Notes: a model not told the origin generated them from the sequence alone. A stretch of DNA of 64,000 bases from Vulcanimicrobiota bacterium (GCA_013290125.1 JABCYQ010000001.1:179642-243641), one strand, 5' to 3'. Positions 30,620 to 39,592 are shown, numbered from the stretch's first letter. A program made the numbers and translations.

Positions 30620-32119
30620 CTACGCGGCCACCGTGCCGGTCGCATAGCGGATCACGTTTTCTTGCGTGGCTTCAGCGCGATCGAAGACCTTGACGATGCG
30701 GCCGCCGCGCATGACGCCGATGCGCGTGGACATGCCGAGCACTTCCGGCAATTCGGACGACGCCATCACGATCGCCACGCCGCCCGCCGCCAGACGCGCT
30801 ATGAGTTCGTAGATCTCGGCTTTGGCGCCGACATCGATGCCGCGCGTCGGTTCGTCGAAGCAGATGACCTTCGCAGTTTCCAGCAGCCACTTCGCGAGCA
30901 CGACTTTCTGCTGGTTGCCGCCGGAGAGATTGCGCGCGAGCTGTTCGAGCGATGGCGTACGGATGCGCAGTTCGTCGCTGAGTTTCTGGACAGCGGTTGT
31001 CTCTTCTCGCCGGTCCACCATCAACAAGCGCACGAAGCGCGCGAGATGCGGCAACGTGACGTTCTCGCGCACGCTCATGCCCAGCACGAGCCCCTGCGCT
31101 TTGCGGTCTTCAGTGACGAACGCCAAGCCGGCGGAGATCGCGTCGCTCGGACCGCGGATGCGCAGCGTGACGCCGTCCAGTTCGACCGTGCCGCCCGCGG
31201 GCACGTCCGCGCCGCAAACCGCACGCAAGAGCGATGTCCGCCCCGAACCGACGAGTCCGGCAAGCCCGAAGATCTCGCCCGGCCGCACTTCGAAGGTCAC
31301 GCCGAAGTCGCGGCGCGGCACGCGCAGCTCGCGTACGGCGAAGCGCGGCGTGGTTTGCGTTGGAGCAGGCAGCGTCGGAAAATGCGCCGATAGCGGACGG
31401 CCGACCATGAGGCGGATGACGTCGTCAGCCTTGTAGGACGAGGCTGCGCCTGTTTCCACCAGTTTGCCATCGCGTAAGACCGTGATCCGGTCGGCGATCG
31501 TGAAGATCTCGTCGATGCGATGCGAGATGTAGACGATGCCCACGCCGTCGCTCCTGAGCTTGCGGATCACCACGAAGAGCTTGTCCACTTCGTCCGGGGT
31601 CAGCGCGGCGGACGGTTCGTCCATTACGATCAGGCGTGCGTTGACGGAGAGCGCCTTCGCGATCTCGGTCTGCTGCTGTTGCGCGACCGCAAGCGTGCGG
31701 ATCTCTGCGCGTAGCGGCAGGTCGAGTCCGAGCCGTTTCAAGACCGATAGTACTTGTTCGTCGAGCGCGCGCGCATCGATGACGCCGGCACGATTGGGCT
31801 CTCGTCCGAGGACGATGTTCGCGGCCACATCAAGACCCGGAACGAGATTGAACTCTTGGTAGATGATCGCGACGCCCAATCGCTCGGCATCGCGCGGCGT
31901 CCGGATGTTGACGGCTTGACCGCGGATCTCTATCGTGCCGGCATCTGGAGGGGTCGCACCGGCGAGGATCTTCATCAGCGTGGATTTGCCGGCGCCGTTC
32001 TCGCCCACAAGCGCGTGCACTTCGCCGGCACGCACGTCGAAGCTCACGCCGTCGAGCGCGTGCACGCCGGGGTACGTCTTTGAGATCCCGCGCATCGCGA
32101 GGTACGGCGCAGCGTCCAC
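30620..32119 (-). CDS. Sugar ABC transporter ATP-binding protein (RbsA-like)
   Basis: 499 aa with two tandem ATPase domains, typical of CUT2 importers. The N-terminal half has Walker A GENGAGKSTLMKIL, signature-region LAVAQQQQTEIAKAL and Walker B LIVMDEPSAAL. The C-terminal half has Walker A-like LVGSGRTSLLRAVCG (lacking the standard Lys, as in RbsA), signature LSGGNQQKVVLAKWL and Walker B VICFDEPTRGIDVGA. GTG start. Confidence 0.93.
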   Translation of the reverse strand: MDAAPYLAMRGISKTYPGVHALDGVSFDVRAGEVHALVGENGAGKSTLMKILAGATPPDAGTIEIRGQAVNIRTPRDAERLGVAIIYQEFNLVPGLDVAANIVLGREPNRAGVIDARALDEQVLSVLKRLGLDLPLRAEIRTLAVAQQQQTEIAKALSVNARLIVMDEPSAALTPDEVDKLFVVIRKLRSDGVGIVYISHRIDEIFTIADRITVLRDGKLVETGAASSYKADDVIRLMVGRPLSAHFPTLPAPTQTTPRFAVRELRVPRRDFGVTFEVRPGEIFGLAGLVGSGRTSLLRAVCGADVPAGGTVELDGVTLRIRGPSDAISAGLAFVTEDRKAQGLVLGMSVRENVTLPHLARFVRLLMVDRREETTAVQKLSDELRIRTPSLEQLARNLSGGNQQKVVLAKWLLETAKVICFDEPTRGIDVGAKAEIYELIARLAAGGVAIVMASSELPEVLGMSTRIGVMRGGRIVKVFDRAEATQENVIRYATGTVAA

Positions 32120-32123
32120 GTCG

Positions 32124-33086
32124 TTACTTTGACTTGCCGGTGTAGGCTCCCACGGGAACGGGGATGACTTTCTTCGGCGTCTTGCCGGCGAAGTAGTCGC
32201 TGATCGCGTCGATCGTGAGCTTGCCGATCACATCCGGGTGTTGCTGCGGATCGCCGACCATGTCGCCTGCGTCGATCGCTTTTTGCGCGATCGGGCTCGC
32301 ATCGTATCCCACGATCTTGATCTTGCCGCCCTTGCCAGCCGCTTTTACCGCCGAGAGCGCACCGAGCGCAGAGTTATCGTTGATGCCGAAGACGCCCGTG
32401 AGCGACGGATACGTCTGCAAGAGATTGTCCATCACGGTCGCGGCGCGCGTCTGGTCGCCGCCGGCGGATTGGTCGGAAACGATTTTGATATTCGGGTACT
32501 TCAGGCTGAGTTCGGTTCTAAAGCCTTTGACTCGATCTTGCACTGAAGTGACTTCCGGCTGATCGATGATGACGACTGTTCCCTGACCAGCGAGCGCTTT
32601 GCCGAGAAGATCGGCTGCGACCCTACCGCCTTGTATGTTGTCGGACGCGACGTGCGCGATGACGACGCCTTTGTCCGACGAATTCGCGATATCGGCGGTG
32701 AAGACCGGGATGTTCGCCTGATTCGCCTCGGCGATGCTCGCACCGACGGCTTTCGAATCGGCCGGAGTCAAGACGATCGCGCTGACGCCCTTGCTGATGA
32801 AGTCCTCGACTTGCGAAGTCTGTTTTGCTTGATCGCGGTTCGCGTCCACAAATGTGATCGCGTAGCCGAGCTTGGCGGCCTCGGCTTTCATCCCGACTTC
32901 CATATCTTCGTAGAACTGCGCTTGCAGATCTTGAATGGAGACGCCGATCGTCTTCTGACCCGCGCTTCCGCCTTGCGAAGCGCTCTGACCGCTTCCGCTC
33001 TGGCTGCTATTTCCGCCGCTCGTGCAGCCGGCCGACGCCAGCGCGACGATTGCTAGCAATGACCCAAGCCGGCCGAACCAAGTCAC
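32124..33086 (-). CDS. Sugar ABC transporter substrate-binding lipoprotein (RbsB-like)
   Basis: 320 aa. Lipobox at Cys21 (ASAGC), followed by a Ser/Gly linker and a periplasmic-binding fold of the ribose/galactose group: TIGVSIQDLQAQFYEDMEVGMKAEA, AIVLTPADSKAVGASIAEANQANIPVFTAD, GVFGINDNSALGALSAVKAAG and VGYDASPIAQKAIDAGDMVGDPQQHPDVIG. GTG start behind AAGGAG. It is first in an operon binding protein-ATPase-permease; the sugar is unknown. Confidence 0.92.
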   Translation of the reverse strand: MTWFGRLGSLLAIVALASAGCTSGGNSSQSGSGQSASQGGSAGQKTIGVSIQDLQAQFYEDMEVGMKAEAAKLGYAITFVDANRDQAKQTSQVEDFISKGVSAIVLTPADSKAVGASIAEANQANIPVFTADIANSSDKGVVIAHVASDNIQGGRVAADLLGKALAGQGTVVIIDQPEVTSVQDRVKGFRTELSLKYPNIKIVSDQSAGGDQTRAATVMDNLLQTYPSLTGVFGINDNSALGALSAVKAAGKGGKIKIVGYDASPIAQKAIDAGDMVGDPQQHPDVIGKLTIDAISDYFAGKTPKKVIPVPVGAYTGKSK

Positions 33087-33171
33087 TTTGTTCTCCTTTT
33101 GCCTGAACGTGCGTACTGCCCATCGGAACGAAGCCTTGCCACGCTATGCGCGGCGACCTGATTTGTGCTCC

Positions 33172-33214
33172 CTATCCACATTGTGATTCTCGCGGCATGT
33201 GGATATGTGGATAA
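33172..33214. promoter_or_regulatory. Cluster of three DnaA-box-like 9-mers
   Basis: CTATCCACA on the plus strand (33172-33180), and ATATCCACA (33198-33206) and TTATCCACA (33206-33214) on the minus strand. The last matches the E. coli consensus exactly. The outer two give an inverted repeat ATCCACAT-N-ATGTGGAT. They lie between the divergent sugar-ABC operon and comM. Confidence 0.5.
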
Positions 33215-33228
33215 GAGTCGCTACCGCG

Positions 33229-33242
33229 TTAACCTGGGTTAA
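33229..33242. promoter_or_regulatory. Palindrome TTAACC-TG-GGTTAA
   Basis: A perfect 6-bp inverted repeat with a 2-bp centre, 15 bp after the DnaA-like sites and about 130 bp before the comM start. Likely an operator for comM or the divergent ABC operon; the cognate regulator is unknown. Confidence 0.4.
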
Positions 33243-33370
33243 AGCCGTACCGCACGGTCGTCTAGACCTTGGCGGACACCTCAACGGCCGTCCACTACGC
33301 CTTTGTGAGCGCTTCGGCCTTTCCCGTTGTGTCTCTTGACCACGACGGCTTTAGCGGTATCAAATCCGGT

Positions 33371-34912
33371 ATGCTTGCCATCGGACATGCGGCCGCATTG
33401 CGCGGCATCGATGCGATCGTCGTCCGTGTGGAAGTCGTCGGCGTGCCCGTCGCCGACGCCGGCATCCACATCGTCGGACTTGCGGATCGATCGATCCAAG
33501 AATCAAAAGAGCGTGTAAACGCTGCGATACGAACGTCAGGATTCCTATTTCCCACTTACAAGGTCGTGGCCAACCTCGCGCCCGCCGATCTGCGCAAGGC
33601 GGGAGCGATGTTCGACCTCGCGCTTGCGCTCACGATTCTTGCGATGGATCAGCAGATCGACGCCCGGCGATTGATCGATATCGTCTGCTTGGGCGAACTC
33701 GCGCTCGACGGTTCTGTGAAGTCTGTTCCCGGCGTGCTGCCGTCCGCGATTGGGGTCAGACATGCCGGCTACCGCCGTCTGATGCTGCCCGCAGAGAATC
33801 TGCCAGAGGCGTCCCTGGTGGACGGATTGATATTGCATCCGGTCCGCACGCTGCAACAGGCGGTGGACGTCGTGCTCGGCCGCGGGGGCCCGACGGTCAG
33901 TTCCGGTGGTCAACAATCGTTCGCGACGGCGCTCGAAGAGGCGTTGCCTTACGCGGAAGATTTCGAAGACGTGCGCGGACAGGCTCGCGCAAAACGCGCC
34001 ATGGAAATCGCAGCCGCCGGCGGTCATAACCTCTTGATGGTCGGCGCGCCCGGAAGCGGCAAGACCATGCTCGCGCGCCGCATGCCTTCTATCTTGCCTT
34101 CGCTGACGCGCGAGGAGGCGCTTGAGGTCACAAAACTTTTCAGCGTGAGCGGTCTGTTGCGGCATGCGTCACGGCTTGTCACCGCGCGGCCATTTCGATC
34201 GCCGCACCACACGGTCTCCGCGAATGCGTTGATCGGCGGCGGATCGGTGCCGCGCCCCGGCGAGGTCTCGCTCGCGAATTGCGGCGTGCTGTTCCTCGAC
34301 GAACTGCCCGAGTTCCCGCGCGGCGTTCTGGAAGTGTTGCGCCAGCCGCTCGAAGATGGAACGGTAACGGTCTCGCGCATGGCTGGCACCGTGACGTATC
34401 CCGCCAAGTTCATGCTCGTCGCGAGCTTGAATCCGTGTCCGTGCGGCTACAACGGCGACCGGCTGCGCGGCTGCACGTGCTCGCCGCACGCAATTCGGAA
34501 GTATCTTTCAAAAGTTTCCGGGCCGCTGCTCGATCGCATCGATCTGCACGTCGACGTGCCGCGCCTGCCGTACGAAGACATGGCGAATCGCGCTGCGTCC
34601 GAGAGGTCTTCTATGGTTCGCGCGCGCGTCGAAGCGGCGCGGGAATTGCAGCGTCTTCGGCTGGGTGGTGAAGGCTGCAACGCGGCCATGCCCGTCAAGT
34701 CGCTGAAGGAAGCGTGCCAGCTCGACGATGCGTGCCGACATCTCTTGGGCGGCGCGGTCGCTCGGCTGCATCTCTCGGCGCGCGCGCACGATCGCATTCT
34801 GCGTGTGTCGCGCACGATCGCCGATTTGGCGGCAAGCGAACGCGTGTTGACAGAGCATTTGGCTGAGGCCGTCGGCTATCGTTCGCTCGACTGGTCGCTC
34901 TGGGCCACCTGA
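33371..34912 (+). CDS. comM: YifB/ComM family Mg-chelatase-like AAA+ ATPase
   Basis: 513 aa. The N-terminal Lon-protease-like domain (MLAIGHAAALRGIDAIVVRVEV) is followed by the AAA+ core: Walker A MVGAPGSGKTMLARRM, Walker B GVLFLDELPEFPRGVLEVL, sensor ASLNPCPCGYNGD, and a C-terminal lid. ComM is a helicase promoting branch migration during natural transformation. The ATG at 33371 fits the family; the frame runs upstream to a TTG at 33269. DprA is encoded at 43.7 kb, PilT at 55.6 kb. Confidence 0.93.
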   Translation: MLAIGHAAALRGIDAIVVRVEVVGVPVADAGIHIVGLADRSIQESKERVNAAIRTSGFLFPTYKVVANLAPADLRKAGAMFDLALALTILAMDQQIDARRLIDIVCLGELALDGSVKSVPGVLPSAIGVRHAGYRRLMLPAENLPEASLVDGLILHPVRTLQQAVDVVLGRGGPTVSSGGQQSFATALEEALPYAEDFEDVRGQARAKRAMEIAAAGGHNLLMVGAPGSGKTMLARRMPSILPSLTREEALEVTKLFSVSGLLRHASRLVTARPFRSPHHTVSANALIGGGSVPRPGEVSLANCGVLFLDELPEFPRGVLEVLRQPLEDGTVTVSRMAGTVTYPAKFMLVASLNPCPCGYNGDRLRGCTCSPHAIRKYLSKVSGPLLDRIDLHVDVPRLPYEDMANRAASERSSMVRARVEAARELQRLRLGGEGCNAAMPVKSLKEACQLDDACRHLLGGAVARLHLSARAHDRILRVSRTIADLAASERVLTEHLAEAVGYRSLDWSLWAT

Positions 34913-35008
34913 AGGGCCGCTAGTTTCTTGGCGCCAGTCCGCGTTGGCCCGCTCCGTTGGGAGCCGGCACTTCGCGTGTTCACCAACCCCGGGCGCTAAA
35001 GGTTCACC

Positions 35009-35668
35009 TCATGAAACGCCGGGCGGCGGTGGGTGTGCTTTTCCGAACGCTTCGTAGCCGCGCACGTCGGCGCGCAGTTGTTCGATACACACGGCAAGAT
35101 GTTCGGCCCGATATGCACCCGACAACATATTCACGTCGCCGATCTCGTTGGTGATCAAGAACGTCGGCACCACGGTGCATGGCATAGCCCGAAATTCCGC
35201 TGTCGAAGCGCGCATCCGAGTTGCGACCGCCGGGTCGTCCATCGCAGCGCGAAGACGATCTGCACTCAAACCAGCGGCGCGCGCCGCGACTTCCTCGGCG
35301 ATGTCGCGTTGTTGTATGGGGCGGCCATCGAACAGCGCGGCTCGCGCAAGCGCCAGCCTGACCGTGTCATCGACCTTGCCGAGTGATCGTGCGGCCTCGG
35401 CCGCTATGTTCGGCCACCACGTACCTTCGGGCGACTGGATCCATGCCGCGGTGAGTTTTATGCCGCTCATGGAACCGGAACGTTCGTACCACCACGCCAT
35501 CCCTTCTTGCGTGAATCCCGGGGGTTGTCCGTCCTTAACCGCCGCGATACGCCACTCGTAGTCGAGATCATCGCCGAATCGCTTGCGCACTTCCGCGATC
35601 GCGGGTTCGGCGTACGTGCACCACGACGACATCACGTCCAAGTAATAGATCATTTTTACAGCAGCCAT
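35009..35668 (-). CDS. DsbA-family (FrnE/2-HCCA isomerase-like) thioredoxin-fold protein
   Basis: 219 aa. IYYLDVMSSWCTYAEPAIAEV opens a thioredoxin fold with a helical insertion; the cis-Pro loop is CTVVPTFLITNE. The active-site position holds SSWCTYA, with only one Cys where FrnE has CPWC, so disulfide exchange of the usual two-Cys type is unlikely; a glutathione- or isomerase-like role is possible. No signal peptide, so it is cytosolic. ATG start; divergent from the deiminase-family gene. Confidence 0.8.
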   Translation of the reverse strand: MAAVKMIYYLDVMSSWCTYAEPAIAEVRKRFGDDLDYEWRIAAVKDGQPPGFTQEGMAWWYERSGSMSGIKLTAAWIQSPEGTWWPNIAAEAARSLGKVDDTVRLALARAALFDGRPIQQRDIAEEVAARAAGLSADRLRAAMDDPAVATRMRASTAEFRAMPCTVVPTFLITNEIGDVNMLSGAYRAEHLAVCIEQLRADVRGYEAFGKAHPPPPGVS

Positions 35669-35773
35669 GCCGACTGCATTTGGCTGCGGCCCCCTTACAC
35701 CCTATCGCGTATTCAGATGGCAAGTATTGGCAAGAAAAGGTCGGGGTAGCGGTCGCGCCCTAATCTGGCGGCT

Positions 35774-36967
35774 GTGGAAATTCTTAACGCGAGGCAAGCC
35801 GCGGAATGGCAGGCGGCTCGCACCGTCATGCTCTGCGAACCCCGGTTGGAAACTGCGCTGGGCCTTTTGGTCGCAAGCGCTCAAAATTTCCCGCGGCCGT
35901 TTGGTCTCGAGGTAGCGCAGGCGGAGCACCGGCGCTTTCGCGATGCCCTGGTGGCCCATGGTATCTCGGTCGTAGACCTGCGCAACGCTCTCACGCTCGG
36001 CTGCCGCGAGTCGCCTGCCACGCAAGCGACACTACGCGATGCGGTCCTCAAAGATATTTCTTTCGATTTCACAGATGACATCGATGAATCCCGACGCGAG
36101 CGCGTCCGTCGCGATGCAGCGAGCGCGCTTCACGGCATGGCGCCCGAGCATCTCGCGGAATTGTTGCTGCTCCGGCCGACAGTGCACGTCGAGCGCAATC
36201 TCGACGCGCTCGACGAGACGACGGCACTCGTCGCGCGCTACGGCATGGACGCGGCGACCAACGCGTACTACATGCGCGACCCCTTGATCACGACCGCCGC
36301 CGGTTGCACGATCGGGCGCCTTCGGCTTGCGGTGCGTCAACCGGAGAACGATATCGCCGAACTGGCGCTGTCGAGTCTTGGCATCAAGCCGATCTGTCGC
36401 GTGCGGGAACCTGGCACCCTTGAAGGCGGCGACTTCATCCCCTGCGGCGATTTCGTGCTGCAGGGTCAAGGTCTGCTGACCAACGCCGACGGCGTTGCCC
36501 AGTGCCTTGCGGCGCGAGCATACGGCCGCGTGGAGGTAGGCATCGTTCGAGACGAGCGCGCGCAGATGGACGAGATGCATCTCGACTGCTACCTGGCCGT
36601 TTTCGATCGCGACCTATGCGCGCTCTGCGACGACAGAACCGGTGCGCTCGAACCTTTCGTGGACGTCTACGAGCCGCATGGCGGAGCCGATTTCGAATAT
36701 CGACTCACCCGCACGGTGCCACTGCGCGCGTACTTGGAATCCAAACGCATGCGGGTGCTCGGATTTTCGACGGAGCAACGCGACGCCTTTGCCGCGAACG
36801 GTCTGCTGGTAGGCCCGCGCCGCTACCTCTGTCCGGCGCAAAGCGGTCAAGCGTGGATCGAAACGCTCCGCGCCGCAGGCGTCGAGGTGGAGATCCTCGA
36901 CTTCGCGCAGCTCACCGGCGGCTACGGCGGGCCGCATTGTTCGAGTCAGGTCTTGGTTAGAGGATGA
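35774..36967 (+). CDS. Arginine deiminase-family guanidine hydrolase
   Basis: 397 aa with the full catalytic set of the guanidino-group-modifying fold: YYMRDP (Asp169), LEGGDFI (Glu217-Asp220), MHLDCYLAVF (His269, Asp271) and GGPHCSSQ (nucleophile Cys389). The arrangement resembles ArcA-type arginine deiminase rather than the usual agmatine deiminase AguA. GTG start at 35774. Its TGA overlaps the ATG of aguB, so the natural substrate may be agmatine, with the pair making N-carbamoylputrescine and then putrescine. No arginine decarboxylase or other arc genes are nearby. Confidence 0.82.
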   Translation: MEILNARQAAEWQAARTVMLCEPRLETALGLLVASAQNFPRPFGLEVAQAEHRRFRDALVAHGISVVDLRNALTLGCRESPATQATLRDAVLKDISFDFTDDIDESRRERVRRDAASALHGMAPEHLAELLLLRPTVHVERNLDALDETTALVARYGMDAATNAYYMRDPLITTAAGCTIGRLRLAVRQPENDIAELALSSLGIKPICRVREPGTLEGGDFIPCGDFVLQGQGLLTNADGVAQCLAARAYGRVEVGIVRDERAQMDEMHLDCYLAVFDRDLCALCDDRTGALEPFVDVYEPHGGADFEYRLTRTVPLRAYLESKRMRVLGFSTEQRDAFAANGLLVGPRRYLCPAQSGQAWIETLRAAGVEVEILDFAQLTGGYGGPHCSSQVLVRG

Positions 36968-37863
36968 ACGCAAAGATGTTCCCAGCGGAATTCTCGCTGG
37001 GTCTCGTGCAGATGGCGTGCGGCGCGGATGTACGTGCCAATCTCGCCAAGGCTGAGGCACGCATTCGCGACGCTGCGGAGCGTGGCGTCCAAGTCATCTG
37101 CCTGCAAGAGCTCTTCGCGTCGCAGTATTTCTGTCAGCGCGAAGATCGGCGCAATTTCGATCTGGCTGAACCGGTGCCGGGCCCGATCACCGCGCGCATG
37201 GCGGCGCTGGCGGCGGAACTCGACGTGGTGCTGATCGTCTCGGTGTTCGAACGCCGAGCAGCCGGCATCTACCACAACACCGCCGTCGTCATCGATGCGG
37301 ACGGCACGCTCGCCGGGATCTACCGCAAGATGCACATCCCCGACGATCCGCTCTACTACGAAAAATTCTATTTCACGCCGGGAGATCTCGGCTTCCGCGC
37401 ATTCGACACGAAGTATGCGCGCATCGGCGTGCTGATCTGCTGGGATCAATGGTTTCCGGAGGCGGCGCGGCTCACGGCTCTAGCCGGCGCTTCGCTGATC
37501 GTCTATCCGACCGCGATCGGCTGGCATCCGTCCGAGAAAACCTCCGACGGCGCGGCGCAAGTGGACGCGTGGGAGACGATCCAGCGGGGACACGCCGTTG
37601 CCAACGGCGTGTACGTGGCCGCGGTCAATCGCGTCGGGCGCGAAGTGATCGAAGGCGACGGGCTTGATTTTTGGGGCCGCTCGTTTGTCGCCGACCCGTT
37701 CGGCAGGATCGTGGCGCGCGGCGGAGGCGACGAGGAAACTGTCCTTGCGACGTGCATTGCGCAGAAGATAGAAACGACGCGGCGCTATTGGCCGTTTCTG
37801 CGCGATCGCCGTATCGACGCCTACGGCGACCTGAGCAGACGTCTGCGCGACGACGCGCGTTAA
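36964..37863 (+). CDS. aguB: N-carbamoylputrescine amidohydrolase
   Basis: 299-aa nitrilase-superfamily enzyme. The catalytic triad is visible as Glu49 (ICLQELFASQYF), Lys122 (GIYRKMHIPDDP) and Cys159 (VLICWDQWFPEAAR). LYYEKFYFTPGD and IGWHPSEK are AguB hallmarks. It hydrolyses N-carbamoylputrescine to putrescine, which SpeE (16.3 kb) uses. ATG overlapping the upstream TGA. Confidence 0.92.
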   Translation: MNAKMFPAEFSLGLVQMACGADVRANLAKAEARIRDAAERGVQVICLQELFASQYFCQREDRRNFDLAEPVPGPITARMAALAAELDVVLIVSVFERRAAGIYHNTAVVIDADGTLAGIYRKMHIPDDPLYYEKFYFTPGDLGFRAFDTKYARIGVLICWDQWFPEAARLTALAGASLIVYPTAIGWHPSEKTSDGAAQVDAWETIQRGHAVANGVYVAAVNRVGREVIEGDGLDFWGRSFVADPFGRIVARGGGDEETVLATCIAQKIETTRRYWPFLRDRRIDAYGDLSRRLRDDAR

Positions 37864-37891
37864 CTCGCGTAACGAATCGCGCTAACCTTCG

Positions 37892-38362
37892 CTACGCCGC
37901 AGGCTGCAGCAGCGATTGGATCGCGGCTTTGATGTCTGTGATATCGCACTGCGACTGCTGCGCAAGCCGCACCAACAGTTCTTCTTGCACTTCTTGATGG
38001 TGCAGCAGGCGCGCGATCGATTCGTGATCCGCTTCCGCTCGCAGCTCCGCGTGTTCTCCGGATTGCCGCTGCGCCACCGCGATGACGAAGATCAATATCA
38101 ACTGTAAGATGTTCGAGCATGTCAGTAGGAAGACGAACGGGAAGGGATCCCACTTCGTCGCCACGCCGACGACGACCCAGATGATTTGCGAGACGATCGC
38201 CAGTGCAAGCGCGGCTGGCGCGCCGGTGGCATCGGCGATCTTCTTGCAGTATTTCTCGACTGGGCTTAGGTTCTCTTGATGCTCGGCGTTGACGTCGCGC
38301 ACGAGCGGATGATCGTCGACGTTTTCCTTGGGGTGCGAAAGCAGAGAAGCGCGCTCAGTCAT
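37892..38362 (-). CDS. DUF1003 membrane protein
   Basis: 156 aa. Two membrane spans (AALALAIVSQIIWVVVGVA about 50-68 and FPFVFLLTCSNILQLILIFVIAVA about 74-97) flanked by charged regions; DUF1003 signature WDPFPFVFLLTCSNILQL, then AQRQ and a helical cytoplasmic tail. The frame continues far upstream (to 39361) but only as antisense of the next gene; the ATG at 38362 is the sensible start. Function unknown. Confidence 0.83.
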   Translation of the reverse strand: MTERASLLSHPKENVDDHPLVRDVNAEHQENLSPVEKYCKKIADATGAPAALALAIVSQIIWVVVGVATKWDPFPFVFLLTCSNILQLILIFVIAVAQRQSGEHAELRAEADHESIARLLHHQEVQEELLVRLAQQSQCDITDIKAAIQSLLQPAA

Positions 38363-38449
38363 ATGGTCCTCCATTGACGCGGCCGACGTTGCCGCTGGCG
38401 TTACGCCCCTAGCCCGACCGGCCCTGCCGCGTGACACAGACCGTGCAAG

Positions 38450-39592
38450 GTGGCTCGGCATTGGTTTGTAGCGATCGATACGCAGCGTTTGCGGCCGCTG
38501 CTGCGCGGCAACCTGCGACGGGTCGCGGCTCGCGAATTTGAGTGGGCGTGCAACGCGCGCGCTGTTCCCGTCTTTGCAGCGAGCACGGTCGCCCACGGAA
38601 TTCGAGCGATCGTGATCGCGAAAACGCGCGAGCGCGTGCGCGAACTCGTGCGCGCGTTCTGCGCGCGCGCTGCGGCAAGTTCGCATGGCATGATCCGGTG
38701 GCGCGCCAGCGCGTTGATCGAATCGATCGCTCGCGCTGATCTCGCATCCCGAGCCGCATTTGTCCGCACCTGTGCTGAAGCGGATCGAGGTACACTGATG
38801 ACGATTCGACCTGTGAAACCGGGAAGCGCCGCGGCGGTTCGCCGCGCGGCAGCAACTTTGAAGTCTATCGAGGATGCGGTCAACGCGCGTCTTGGCGCCG
38901 ATGAAGCTGCGCGCCGCATCCGGCGCTATGTGGGCGATCACGATGCGCCGGCGGATGACGGCGTCGCATTCGGACGACTCTGCGCTGTGATCTTCGCTCA
39001 GGGACTCGGCTTCCAAGCCGTCGAGTCCAAGTCCGATGCGCTGCGCGAAGCGTTTGCAGGCTACGACGCCGCCTTGGTCGCGCACTTCGATGACGGCGAC
39101 ATCGCGCGTGTGATGGCCGCGCCGATCATCCGCAACGAGAGTAAGGTACGTGCGTGTGTCGAGAACGCGTCGCGCTGGATCGCGATCGCCGCCGAGCACG
39201 GTACGTTGCTCGGCAGCGTCGCTGTCGTCGCCGCCGATGACGATGCGGTTGCCGGCTGGCCGGCGCTCGCAGAGCGGATGCGCTCGTCGTTTGCGCGCAT
39301 CGGCGAAGCGGCTGCGCGCCAAGCGCTCAAACGTTGGGGATTCTTCACCGCGTTCGCACACCCAGGCAGCCGGCGCGTGCTCGAGCGCCTCGGCATGATC
39401 GCGGAGGGCGCCTCTGATTCGGACGTGCAGTGCTTCGTGGGCGCTATTGCTCGATCTGCTGGCCGCGATCCGTACGAAATCGAAGCGTGTCTCGCGCTAT
39501 TTGCCTCGCACGGACCGTGCCGGCCGCTTCCCAAATGCGCCACCTGCGAACTCGCCGACCGCTGCCCATACGGCCAAGCAAACGCGGCATGA
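38450..39592 (+). CDS. Endonuclease III/Tag-like Fe-S HhH protein with altered active site
   Basis: 380 aa from GTG 38450; an ATG at 38798 would give 264 aa. Residues about 155-230 resemble 3-methyladenine glycosylase I (FGRLCAVIFAQGLG, MAAPIIRNESKVRACVENA). Then comes an HhH-like segment (FARIGEAAARQAL) and a C-terminal Fe-S loop CRPLPKCATCELADRC, like endonuclease III. The endonuclease III lysine in VGRKTA aligns with Ala here, and the catalytic Asp of VDTHIFRV with His-Pro. It may be a non-catalytic or mechanistically distinct lesion-binding protein. Its stop TGA directly abuts a GTAGGGC-type repeat. Confidence 0.72.
   Translation: MARHWFVAIDTQRLRPLLRGNLRRVAAREFEWACNARAVPVFAASTVAHGIRAIVIAKTRERVRELVRAFCARAAASSHGMIRWRASALIESIARADLASRAAFVRTCAEADRGTLMTIRPVKPGSAAAVRRAAATLKSIEDAVNARLGADEAARRIRRYVGDHDAPADDGVAFGRLCAVIFAQGLGFQAVESKSDALREAFAGYDAALVAHFDDGDIARVMAAPIIRNESKVRACVENASRWIAIAAEHGTLLGSVAVVAADDDAVAGWPALAERMRSSFARIGEAAARQALKRWGFFTAFAHPGSRRVLERLGMIAEGASDSDVQCFVGAIARSAGRDPYEIEACLALFASHGPCRPLPKCATCELADRCPYGQANAA

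Noticed and set aside
38363..39361. Upstream extension of the DUF1003 frame to 489 codons
   Set aside because: The extra 333 codons are antisense to the Fe-S HhH gene and have no domain; the ATG at 38362 fits DUF1003 length.
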